The notes beneath the pieces were generated by a model. It saw only the letters and a program-made list of their open reading frames with translations, was not told the DNA's origin and ran no database searches. A stretch of DNA of 23,320 nucleotides. Origin: HGM12587 sp945786935 (GTDB lineage Bacteria > Bacillota > Clostridia > Lachnospirales > Lachnospiraceae). The position numbers were made by a program, and so were the translations under genes. Positions 13,342-20,235 of this stretch are shown here, one piece after another. The first letter of the stretch is position 1. The number at the start of each line of letters is the position of its first letter. The DNA lies in NCBI GenBank assembly GCA_945786935.1, contig CALZFY010000038.1, positions 1-23,320 of the forward strand, written 5' to 3'.

Positions 13342-14565
13342 ATGTCACTTAACAAAAAAAGCGTAGACGATTTTAACGCAAAAGGAAAAAGAGTTTTAGT
13401 AAGATGTGACTTCAACGTACCATTAAAAGATGGTGTGATTACAGACGAAACACGTATCAACGCAGCTCTTCCTACTATTAACAAATTGATCGGAGATGGT
13501 GCAAAAGTTATCCTTTGCTCTCATCTTGGAAAAGTTAAAGAAGGACCAAACGAGAAAGAATCTTTAGCTCCTGTAGCAAAAAGACTTTCTGAAAAATTAG
13601 GCAAAGAAGTAGTATTCGTAGCAGATTACAATGTAACAGGCGAAGCTGCAACAAAAGCAGTAGAAGCCATGAACGAAGGAGATGTTGTATTACTTCAGAA
13701 TACACGTTTCCGTGGAAAAGAAGAAACAAAGAACGGCGAAGAATTCTCTAAAGAATTAGCAGACCTTTGCGATGCATATGTATGTGACGCTTTCGGTTCT
13801 TCCCACAGAGCTCATGCATCTGTAGCAGGTGTAACAGACGTTGTTCGTGCAAAAGGCGGCGACTGTGCGGTTGGATACTTAATGCAGAAAGAAATCGAAT
13901 TCTTAGGAAACGCTGTAGAAAATCCTGTAAGACCATTCGTTGCAATCCTTGGCGGTGCTAAAGTTGCAGATAAATTAAATGTTATCTCTAACTTACTTGA
14001 AAAATGTGATACCTTGATCATCGGCGGTGGTATGGCATTCACATTCTTAAAAGCACAGGGCATGGAAATCGGTAAATCTTTAGTAGACGATGAAAAACTT
14101 GACTACTGTAGAGAAATGCTTGCAAAAGCTGAAAGCTTAGGAAAGAAATTATTACTTCCTGTAGATGCAGCAGTTGCAGATGCTTTCCCATCACCAATCG
14201 ATGCAGAAATCGCTGTTGATTATGTAGCAGCTGATGCAATCCCGGGTGATAAAATGGGTCTTGATATCGGACCAAAATCTGCAGAACTTTTCGCTGAAGC
14301 TGTAAAATCTGCTAAGACTGTTGTATGGAACGGACCTATGGGTGTATTCGAAAACCCTGTTCTTGCAAAAGGTACGATCGCAGTTGCAAAAGCTCTTGCT
14401 GAAACAGACGCTACAACCATTATCGGTGGCGGTGACTCCGCAGCAGCTGTTAACCAGTTAGGATTTGCAGACAAAATGTCTCACATCTCCACAGGCGGCG
14501 GTGCTTCCCTTGAATTCTTAGAAGGAAAGACATTACCGGGTGTTGCAGCAGCAGACGACAAATAG
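13342..14565 (+). CDS. pgk: Phosphoglycerate kinase
   Basis: The enzyme transfers phosphate from 1,3-bisphosphoglycerate to ADP, giving ATP and 3-phosphoglycerate. The 407-residue two-domain protein shows VLVRCDFNVPLKDG (D23, N25), R39 in DETRIN, SHLGKVKEGPN (H61), the NTRFRGKEE segment (120-128), ILGGAKVADKL (K207) in the nucleotide domain, and GGGDSAAAVNQLG near the C-terminus. HLGK replaces the more common HLGR. AAGGAGG precedes the ATG by 8 nt. Codon use is as strongly biased as in gap. It lies 147 nt after gap across a terminator and 48 nt before tpiA with no terminator between. Confidence 0.97.
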   Translation: MSLNKKSVDDFNAKGKRVLVRCDFNVPLKDGVITDETRINAALPTINKLIGDGAKVILCSHLGKVKEGPNEKESLAPVAKRLSEKLGKEVVFVADYNVTGEAATKAVEAMNEGDVVLLQNTRFRGKEETKNGEEFSKELADLCDAYVCDAFGSSHRAHASVAGVTDVVRAKGGDCAVGYLMQKEIEFLGNAVENPVRPFVAILGGAKVADKLNVISNLLEKCDTLIIGGGMAFTFLKAQGMEIGKSLVDDEKLDYCREMLAKAESLGKKLLLPVDAAVADAFPSPIDAEIAVDYVAADAIPGDKMGLDIGPKSAELFAEAVKSAKTVVWNGPMGVFENPVLAKGTIAVAKALAETDATTIIGGGDSAAAVNQLGFADKMSHISTGGGASLEFLEGKTLPGVAAADDK

Positions 14566-14613
14566 ATGCGATTCAGCAGCTGAAGTCTAATAAGAAAAAA
14601 GGAGAAAATTAAA

Positions 14614-15366
14614 ATGGCAAGAAGAAAAATCGTAGCTGGTAACTGGAAAATGAACATGACTCCAAGCCAGGCATTAGCATTAGTAGAAGAATTAAAACCA
14701 TTAGTAGCAACTGATTTAGACGTAGATGTAGTTTACTGTGTACCTGCAATCGACATCGTTCCGGTTGTAGAAGCAGTGAAAGGCACAAACGTAGCTGTAG
14801 GTGCTGAAAACATGTACTTTGAAGAAAAAGGCGCTTTCACAGGCGAAATCTCTGCAGCAATGTTAGTAGATGCAGGTGTTAAATACGTAATCATCGGACA
14901 TTCTGAAAGACGTGACTACTTCAAAGAAGACGACGTTTTATTAAACAAAAAAGTGAAAAAAGCTTTCGAAGCAGGTCTTACACCAATCCTTTGCTGCGGT
15001 GAATCTTTAGAGCAGAGAGAAATGGGCGTAACTATGGACTGGATCAGACTTCAGATTAAATCTGACTTAGTTGGAATCACAGCTGAACAGGTTGCTTCTA
15101 TGGTAATCGCTTACGAACCAATCTGGGCTATCGGAACAGGTAAAACTGCTACAACAGAACAGGCTCAGGAAGTTTGTAAAGGAATCCGTGAATGCATCGC
15201 TGAAATGTATGATGAAGCTACAGCAGAAGCAGTTCGCATTCAGTACGGCGGATCTGTAAACGCTGCTACAGCAGCAGACCTCTTCTCTCAGCCGGATATC
15301 GATGGCGGTTTAGTAGGCGGCGCTGCATTAAAAGCAGATTTCGGAAAGATCGTTAACTACAAATAA
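14614..15366 (+). CDS. tpiA: Triose-phosphate isomerase
   Basis: The enzyme interconverts dihydroxyacetone phosphate and glyceraldehyde 3-phosphate. The 250-residue TIM-barrel protein has all expected catalytic motifs: AGNWKMN (N10, K12), IIGHSERR (H96), the catalytic base E168 in AYEPIWAIGTGKTAT together with loop 6, and the phosphate-binding IQYGGSV and GGLVGGAAL near the C-terminus. AAAGGAG lies 9 nt before the ATG. It shares the strong codon bias of gap and pgk. It lies 48 nt after pgk and 14 nt before gpmI, indicating one transcript. Confidence 0.98.
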   Translation: MARRKIVAGNWKMNMTPSQALALVEELKPLVATDLDVDVVYCVPAIDIVPVVEAVKGTNVAVGAENMYFEEKGAFTGEISAAMLVDAGVKYVIIGHSERRDYFKEDDVLLNKKVKKAFEAGLTPILCCGESLEQREMGVTMDWIRLQIKSDLVGITAEQVASMVIAYEPIWAIGTGKTATTEQAQEVCKGIRECIAEMYDEATAEAVRIQYGGSVNAATAADLFSQPDIDGGLVGGAALKADFGKIVNYK

Positions 15367-15380
15367 TAGGAAGTATTAAA

Positions 15381-16919
15381 ATGAGTAAAAAACCAACCGT
15401 ATTAATGATTTTAGATGGCTATGGTTTAAATGAAAGAAAAGATGCCAATGCAGTAGCAGAGGCAAACACACCTGTTATGGACAAGCTGATGAAGGAATGT
15501 CCATTCGTAGAAGGAAATGCCAGCGGAATGGCTGTTGGTCTTCCGGAAGGACAGATGGGTAACTCAGAAGTAGGTCATTTAAACATGGGTGCCGGACGTA
15601 TCGTTTATCAGGAACTTACAAGAATCACAAAAGAAATCCAGGATGGTGATTTCTTTAAGAATGAAGCTCTGTTAAAAGCAGTAGAGAATTGTAAGAAAAA
15701 CAATTCTGCACTTCATATGTGGGGTCTGGTATCCGACGGTGGTGTCCACAGCCACAACACACACATCTACGGATTATTAGAGCTTGCAAAAAGAGAAGGA
15801 CTTGAGAAAGTTTATGTTCATTGCTTCCTTGACGGACGTGATACACCACCTGCATCAGGAAAAGATTATGTAGCTGAGTTAGTAGACAAAATGCACGAAA
15901 TCGGTGTTGGTGAGATTGGTGTGATCTCCGGACGTTACTATGCAATGGACCGTGATAATCGTTGGGACCGTGTAGAATTAGCATACAATGCACTGACAAA
16001 GGGTGAAGGTGTAGAAGCAACTGACCCGGTACAGGCAATCGCTGATTCTTACGCACAGGAAGTATATGATGAATTTGTGAAACCAACTGTCTGCATGAAA
16101 GACGGCAAACCGGTTGCCACAGTTTCCGATGGAGACAGTGTCATTTTCTTCAACTTCCGCCCGGATCGTGCAAGAGAGCTCACCAGAGCATTCTGTGCTG
16201 ACGATTTCGATGGCTTTGCAAGAGAAAAGAGACTGGATTTAACATACGTATGCTTTACAGAATACGATGTGACAATCCCGAATAAGATCGTAGCATTCCA
16301 CAAAGTATCCTTGGAAAATACTTTTGGAGAATATCTTGCAAAGAACGGCAAGACACAGGCTCGTATTGCTGAAACAGAAAAATATGCACACGTTACATTC
16401 TTCTTCAACGGCGGCGTAGAAGAGCCCAACGAGGGAGAAGACCGTATCCTTGTAAAATCTCCGAAGGTTGCAACCTACGACCTGCAGCCGGAAATGAGTG
16501 CTTACCAGGTGTGCGATAAACTGGTAGAAGCAATTAAATCTGATAAATATGATGTGATCATCATCAACTTTGCAAACCCTGATATGGTAGGCCATACAGG
16601 TGTGGAAGCAGCCGCAATCAAAGCAGTAGAAGCTGTTGACGAATGTGTAGGAAAAGCTGTAGAAGCATTAAAAGAAGTTGATGGACAGATGTTTATCTGT
16701 GCGGATCATGGTAATGCAGAACAGTTATTAGACTATGAAACAGGTGCACCATTTACTGCACATACAGTAAATCCGGTACCATTCATCCTGGTAAATGCTG
16801 ATCCTGCTTACAAGCTTCGCGAAGGCGGCTGCCTTGCTGATATCATTCCTACCCTCTTAGAACTGATGGGAATGCCTCAGCCGGCAGAAATGACAGGAAA
16901 GTCCCTGTTAGTAAAATAA
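15381..16919 (+). CDS. gpmI: Cofactor-independent phosphoglycerate mutase
   Basis: The enzyme converts 3- to 2-phosphoglycerate through a phosphoserine and needs manganese. The 512-residue product has the alkaline-phosphatase-like architecture: LMILDGYGLN (D12), the nucleophile S62 in MGNSEVGHLNMGAGR, LVSDGGVHSH, FLDGRDTPP, GRYYAMDRDNRWDR, FFNFRPDRARE, the metal-binding NFANPDMVGHTG and ICADHGNAEQ, and AHTVNPVPF. Length is typical. AGGAAG precedes the ATG by about 7 nt. It closes the pgk-tpiA-gpmI group; two hairpins follow before eno. Codon bias is a little weaker than in tpiA. Confidence 0.97.
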   Translation: MSKKPTVLMILDGYGLNERKDANAVAEANTPVMDKLMKECPFVEGNASGMAVGLPEGQMGNSEVGHLNMGAGRIVYQELTRITKEIQDGDFFKNEALLKAVENCKKNNSALHMWGLVSDGGVHSHNTHIYGLLELAKREGLEKVYVHCFLDGRDTPPASGKDYVAELVDKMHEIGVGEIGVISGRYYAMDRDNRWDRVELAYNALTKGEGVEATDPVQAIADSYAQEVYDEFVKPTVCMKDGKPVATVSDGDSVIFFNFRPDRARELTRAFCADDFDGFAREKRLDLTYVCFTEYDVTIPNKIVAFHKVSLENTFGEYLAKNGKTQARIAETEKYAHVTFFFNGGVEEPNEGEDRILVKSPKVATYDLQPEMSAYQVCDKLVEAIKSDKYDVIIINFANPDMVGHTGVEAAAIKAVEAVDECVGKAVEALKEVDGQMFICADHGNAEQLLDYETGAPFTAHTVNPVPFILVNADPAYKLREGGCLADIIPTLLELMGMPQPAEMTGKSLLVK

Positions 16920-16925
16920 TGATTT

Positions 16926-16951
16926 GTATCTGTAAGGTACCAGACAGATAC
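16926..16951 (+). repeat. Inverted repeat after gpmI
   Basis: GTATCTGT and ACAGATAC are perfect 8-bp arms around a 10-nt loop, starting 7 nt after the gpmI stop. No T-tract follows, so it is not a simple terminator. It may stabilise the mRNA 3' end. Confidence 0.5.
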
Positions 16952-16966
16952 GAAGTATGAAATTGC

Positions 16967-17012
16967 AAGAACCTGCTCATACTAACAAAAAGTATGAGGA
17001 GGTTCTTTTTTT
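16967..17012 (+). terminator. gpmI terminator carrying the eno Shine-Dalgarno
   Basis: Arms 16967-16983 and 16991-17007 pair over 16 bp with one G-G mismatch and a 7-nt loop, then a run of seven T residues follows. The 3' arm contains AGGAGG (16997-17002), and eno's ATG follows the last T directly. The hairpin therefore looks like a terminator and also buries the eno ribosome binding site. Confidence 0.82.
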
Positions 17013-18296
17013 ATGTTATATCAGTATTTACCGATTACAGATATATTTGCCAGAGAAATTTTAGATTCCAGAGGAAATCCAACCGTAGAGACAGAGGTGA
17101 CGCTGGGAGGGTGCTATCATGCCAGAGCCAGCGTTCCTTCAGGAGCTTCCACGGGAAAATATGAGGCAGTGGAGCTTCGTGACGGAGAAAAACGTTACCT
17201 TGGTCTGGGCGTTCAAAAAGCTGTAGAAAATGTGAATGTTGCCATAGCGCCGGTTTTAGTTGGAGTCAATGGGCTGGAGCAAAGAGCCGTGGATAAAATG
17301 CTTATCGAAACCGACAGAACAGAAAATAAATCAGGTCTCGGTGCTAATGCAATATTAAGTGTCTCTATGGCAGTAGCGAGAGCCGCAGCAAAAGCATTAA
17401 ATATTCCACTTTACCAGTATCTGGGTGGCATGAGACCAAGTGTGATGCCAATTCCTATGATGAATATTATTAACGGAGGAAAGCATGCCAAGAATACCCT
17501 GGATTTTCAGGAATTTATGATCGTGCCTGCGGGAGCGAAAAGCTTTAGCCAGGGACTTTGTATGGGAACTGAAATCTATCACAGTCTGAAGATCCTGTTA
17601 AAAAAGAAACAGCTGTCTATCGGTGTAGGAGACGAAGGCGGTTTTGCACCGGATATTGCGGATGCGGCGGCAGTATTTCGCATTTTACAGGAGGCTTCCG
17701 AGGCAGCAGGCTATGAACCGGGAAAGGATGTTTATTTTGCCATGGACGCTGCAGCCAGTGAGCTTTATGATGAGAAGAGTGGAGGCTATGAGTTCCCGGG
17801 AGAAACAAAAATGAAGGGAGAGAAAATTATCAGAGACTCTGATGCATTGATTGGATACTATGAAGATCTGGTCAGTGAATTTCCCATCATTTCTATTGAG
17901 GACGGTTTGGATGAAGAAGACTGGGATGGATGGGTGGAACTTACCAAGTCTCTGGGGCATAAGATCCAGCTGGTGGGGGATGACCTGTTTGTGACAAATA
18001 CCAAAAAGTTAAAGGTAGGAATCCAGAAAAGTGCAGCCAACGCCATTTTGATCAAATTAAACCAGATCGGTACAGTCAGTGAAGCAGTAGATGCCATCGA
18101 TATGGCTCATAAAAACGGATACCGTACCGTGATTTCCCATCGTTCCGGGGAGACGGAGGATACCTTTATTGCAGACCTGGCAGTTGCAGTCAATGCAGGA
18201 CAGATTAAGACCGGAGCCCCATGCCGTATGGAACGTGTGGCAAAATATAATCAGCTTTTACGAATCGAGGAGCAGTTAAATTACATTTTAAATTAA
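17013..18296 (+). CDS. eno: Enolase
   Basis: Enolase dehydrates 2-phosphoglycerate to phosphoenolpyruvate. The 427-residue product has EILDSRGNPTVE (16-27), the mobile loop SGASTGKYEA (43-52), H158 in GGKHAKN, E167 in QEFMI, E208 in VGDEGGFAP, the magnesium ligands D245, E296 and D323, the base K348 in ILIKLNQIG, HRSGETED (376-383) and K399. It completes lower glycolysis after gpmI. The start at 17013 has AGGAGG 10 nt upstream, inside a terminator-like stem. Codon use is clearly less biased than in gap, pgk and tpiA (more CTG, GTG, GAG, GCC, TCC). This suggests lower expression, separate history or a second enolase elsewhere. No terminator is visible after the stop. Confidence 0.96.
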   Translation: MLYQYLPITDIFAREILDSRGNPTVETEVTLGGCYHARASVPSGASTGKYEAVELRDGEKRYLGLGVQKAVENVNVAIAPVLVGVNGLEQRAVDKMLIETDRTENKSGLGANAILSVSMAVARAAAKALNIPLYQYLGGMRPSVMPIPMMNIINGGKHAKNTLDFQEFMIVPAGAKSFSQGLCMGTEIYHSLKILLKKKQLSIGVGDEGGFAPDIADAAAVFRILQEASEAAGYEPGKDVYFAMDAAASELYDEKSGGYEFPGETKMKGEKIIRDSDALIGYYEDLVSEFPIISIEDGLDEEDWDGWVELTKSLGHKIQLVGDDLFVTNTKKLKVGIQKSAANAILIKLNQIGTVSEAVDAIDMAHKNGYRTVISHRSGETEDTFIADLAVAVNAGQIKTGAPCRMERVAKYNQLLRIEEQLNYILN

Positions 18297-18329
18297 TAGT
18301 ATGATAAATGGCTGCTGTTGGTATGGAAT

Positions 18330-18339
18330 GAACAGTAAC
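18330..18339 (+). repeat. GAACAGTAAC intergenic repeat, copy 3
   Basis: This copy starts 34 nt after the eno stop, in the same orientation as the other copies. Confidence 0.6.
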
Positions 18340-18369
18340 GGAAATTTAAAAATGTAAATTTTATCAGGT

Positions 18370-18398
18370 TTGACATCCAAAGGCTTGAATGGTAAGAT
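18370..18398 (+). promoter_or_regulatory. glf promoter
   Basis: TTGACA (18370-18375), a 17-nt spacer and TAAGAT (18393-18398) predict a start near 18405, just before a hairpin. Confidence 0.6.
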
Positions 18399-18406
18399 AG
18401 ATGAAA

Positions 18407-18443
18407 CTGTTCAGTAGCTGTGATTCTGGAAGGTACTGAACAG
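18407..18443 (+). promoter_or_regulatory. Hairpin at the predicted 5' end of the glf mRNA
   Basis: CTGTTCAGTA (18407-18416) and TACTGAACAG (18434-18443) form a perfect 10-bp stem with a 17-nt loop, starting about where glf transcription should begin. A 5'-terminal stem of this kind often protects mRNA. The arms share the CTGAACAG core of the dispersed GAACAGTAAC repeats. Confidence 0.6.
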
Positions 18444-18499
18444 ATACAGATGAATCAAACACTCAGGAAAAGGGAAAATTGATATTCGGAGGAATACAA

Positions 18500-19600
18500 A
18501 TGAAGTATGATTATTTGGTAGTGGGTGCAGGTCTTTACGGTGCTGTATTTGCCCATGAAGCAAGAGCAAAAGGAAAAAGCGTTTTGGTGATCGATAAAAG
18601 AGATCATGTAGCGGGAAATGTTTATACAGAAGAAATCGAAGGAATCAATGTACACAAATACGGTGCACACATTTTCCATACCAACAACAAAAAGGTATGG
18701 GAATACATTACGAAATTTGCGGAATTTAACCGCTTCACCAATGCACCTGTGGCAAATTATAAGGGTGAGCTTTACAGCCTGCCCTTTAACATGTACACCT
18801 TCAATAAAATGTGGGGTGTGGTGACACCGCAGGAAGCGGCGGAAAAAATCGAAGAGCAGAAAAAAGCTGCAGGGATTACCGAGCCAAAGAACTTAGAGGA
18901 ACAGGCTATCAGTCTGGTAGGTACAGATATTTATGAGAAGCTTGTCAAGGGCTACACAGAAAAACAGTGGGGACGTCCATGTAACGAGCTTCCGGCTTTC
19001 ATCATCAAACGTTTGCCGGTTCGTCTGACCTTTGACAATAACTATTTCAATGCATTGTATCAGGGTATCCCAATGGGCGGATATACCAAAATGGTAGAAA
19101 ATCTGCTGGAAGGCATTGAGGTACGTCTGGGAGAAGACTATTTGGAAAAGAAAGAAGAATACGATGCTCTTGCAGACAGAATCGTCTATACAGGGCCCAT
19201 TGATGCCTATTTTGATTACAGTCTTGGTGCACTGGAATACCGTTCTGTCCGCTTTGAAAATGAAGTGCTGGATATGCCAAACTTCCAGGGAAATGCAGCA
19301 GTCAACTACACAGATGCCGAAACACCATGGACACGTATCATAGAGCATAAATGGTTCGAATTTGGCGATCAGCCAAAGACAGTTATCAGCCGCGAGTACA
19401 GCTTAGAGTGGAAACCGGGAGATGAACCATACTATCCGGTCAATGATGAAAAGAACGGAAAGCTTTATGGGGAATACAAAAAACTGGCAGATCAGGAATC
19501 AAAGGTCATCTTTGGCGGCCGTCTGGGTGAATACAAGTATTACGACATGGATGCGGTTATTGCTTCGGCGCTTGATATGTGTGAAAACGTGTTAGGATAG
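18500..19600 (+). CDS. glf: UDP-galactopyranose mutase
   Basis: This flavoenzyme converts UDP-galactopyranose to UDP-galactofuranose, the donor for galactofuranose in surface polysaccharides. The 366-residue product starts with the FAD-binding VVGAGLYGAVFAHEA, followed by VLVIDKRDHVAGN. It shows the family segments KYGAHIFHTN, YTEKQWGRPC, RLPVRLTFDNNYF, GIPMGGYT and, at the C-terminus, GGRLGEYKYYDMDAVIA. The start at 18500 has GGAGG 7 nt upstream; a TTG at 18479 in the same frame lacks one. It has its own promoter and is probably monocistronic. No other polysaccharide genes are present, so the polymer it serves is unknown. Confidence 0.95.
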   Translation: MKYDYLVVGAGLYGAVFAHEARAKGKSVLVIDKRDHVAGNVYTEEIEGINVHKYGAHIFHTNNKKVWEYITKFAEFNRFTNAPVANYKGELYSLPFNMYTFNKMWGVVTPQEAAEKIEEQKKAAGITEPKNLEEQAISLVGTDIYEKLVKGYTEKQWGRPCNELPAFIIKRLPVRLTFDNNYFNALYQGIPMGGYTKMVENLLEGIEVRLGEDYLEKKEEYDALADRIVYTGPIDAYFDYSLGALEYRSVRFENEVLDMPNFQGNAAVNYTDAETPWTRIIEHKWFEFGDQPKTVISREYSLEWKPGDEPYYPVNDEKNGKLYGEYKKLADQESKVIFGGRLGEYKYYDMDAVIASALDMCENVLG

Positions 19601-19617
19601 AAATCAGACTGATTTCT
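19599..19617 (+). repeat. Palindrome overlapping the glf stop codon
   Basis: AGAAATCAG and CTGATTTCT flank a single A. The left arm includes the last two bases of the glf TAG. A second short inverted repeat, TCTGC-GT-GCAGA, follows at 19615-19626. There is no T-tract, so the role is unclear. Confidence 0.5.
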
Positions 19618-19655
19618 GCGTGCAGAACTCGGAATTTTCATACAAAACCCTTGCG

Positions 19656-19665
19656 GAACAGTAAC
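19656..19665 (+). repeat. GAACAGTAAC intergenic repeat, copy 4
   Basis: This copy lies 56 nt after the glf stop. A second, shorter copy (ACAGTAAC, 19672-19679) follows six bases later. Confidence 0.6.
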
Positions 19666-19680
19666 ATCTGTACAGTAACC

Positions 19681-19702
19681 ATTATATAAGAATTATATAA
19701 GA
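19681..19702 (+). repeat. Tandem ATTATATAAGA repeat upstream of secG
   Basis: Two perfect 11-nt copies end 15 nt before the secG -35 box. The AT-rich, helically phased placement resembles an UP element. Confidence 0.55.
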
Positions 19703-19717
19703 ATTCGGGAAAATCAC

Positions 19718-19746
19718 TTGAAATAGGAGAAAGTATGTGTTAAACT
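19718..19746 (+). promoter_or_regulatory. secG promoter with extended -10
   Basis: TTGAAA (19718-19723), a 17-nt spacer and TAAACT (19741-19746) are preceded by TGT, giving an extended -10 element. Confidence 0.6.
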
Positions 19747-19776
19747 AACTCTGTTCGACACGTAGGAGGTATAATC

Positions 19777-20010
19777 ATGAGAACATTTCTTACAATTTTA
19801 TTTGTATTTGTTTGTATCGCATTATCAGTAGTTGTATTACTTCAGGAAGGTAAATCAGGTCTCGGCTCATTGGCGGGTGGAAATAACAGTGAAACATTCT
19901 GGGGAAAGAACAAAGGACGTTCCGCAGAAGGCGCACTTGTAAAAGTCACAAAGATTTTAGCAGTGGTATTTCTCCTGCTTGCACTGTTATTGAACATGAA
20001 CTTGTTTTAA
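19777..20010 (+). CDS. secG: Preprotein translocase subunit SecG
   Basis: SecG is the small non-essential subunit of the SecYEG channel that supports protein export. The 77-residue product has two transmembrane segments (about 4-23 and 56-74). These are separated by the conserved-type loop LLQEGKSGLGSLAGG followed by FWGKNKGRSAEG, which fits the SecG family in length and sequence. AGGAGG lies 7 nt before the ATG. It has its own promoter and is closed by a terminator 3 nt after the stop, so it is probably monocistronic although rnr follows it. No anomaly was seen. Confidence 0.93.
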   Translation: MRTFLTILFVFVCIALSVVVLLQEGKSGLGSLAGGNNSETFWGKNKGRSAEGALVKVTKILAVVFLLLALLLNMNLF

Positions 20011-20013
20011 TCT

Positions 20014-20050
20014 TAAGGCACTCTCGAAGTAATTCAAGGGTGCTTTTTTT
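20014..20050 (+). terminator. secG terminator
   Basis: GCACTCT (20018-20024) and AGGGTGC (20037-20043) form a short stem with one G-U pair, followed by seven T residues. It directly precedes the structured element before rnr. Confidence 0.75.
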
Positions 20051-20052
20051 AA

Positions 20053-20223
20053 AACCAGTTTAGCCGTTTGTCGAATAACAGGAGCATATGCGTCATACCT
20101 GTATGTAAGAATATGTTCCTGTTATTTGACACATGGCGTTCTGCCATAAGCCACAGCAGAGTTGCGGTAAGCAACGAGAGAGCCTTGAAAAGGCGGGCTG
20201 TGGCTTGTGAGGCTAAACTGGTT
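20053..20223 (+). ncRNA. Multi-branched structured element upstream of rnr (leader RNA or dispersed repeat)
   Basis: The element is bounded by perfect 13-bp inverted repeats, AACCAGTTTAGCC (20053-20065) and GGCTAAACTGGTT (20211-20223). Inside are a 21-bp hairpin with two G-U pairs (20069-20089 with 20111-20131), ATGGC/GCCAT (20133-20147), and a 10-bp stem AAGCCACAGC/GCTGTGGCTT (20148-20157 with 20197-20206). That last stem encloses two hairpins, GTTGC-ggtaa-GCAAC (20161-20175) and GCCTT-gaa-AAGGC (20182-20194). Together they form a closed multi-helix junction. Its 3' end touches the rnr Shine-Dalgarno. I do not recognise a named RNA class. It could be a cis-regulatory leader of rnr or a MITE-like repeat with 13-bp terminal repeats. 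Confidence 0.65.
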
Positions 20224-20235
20224 AAGGAGCGCATT

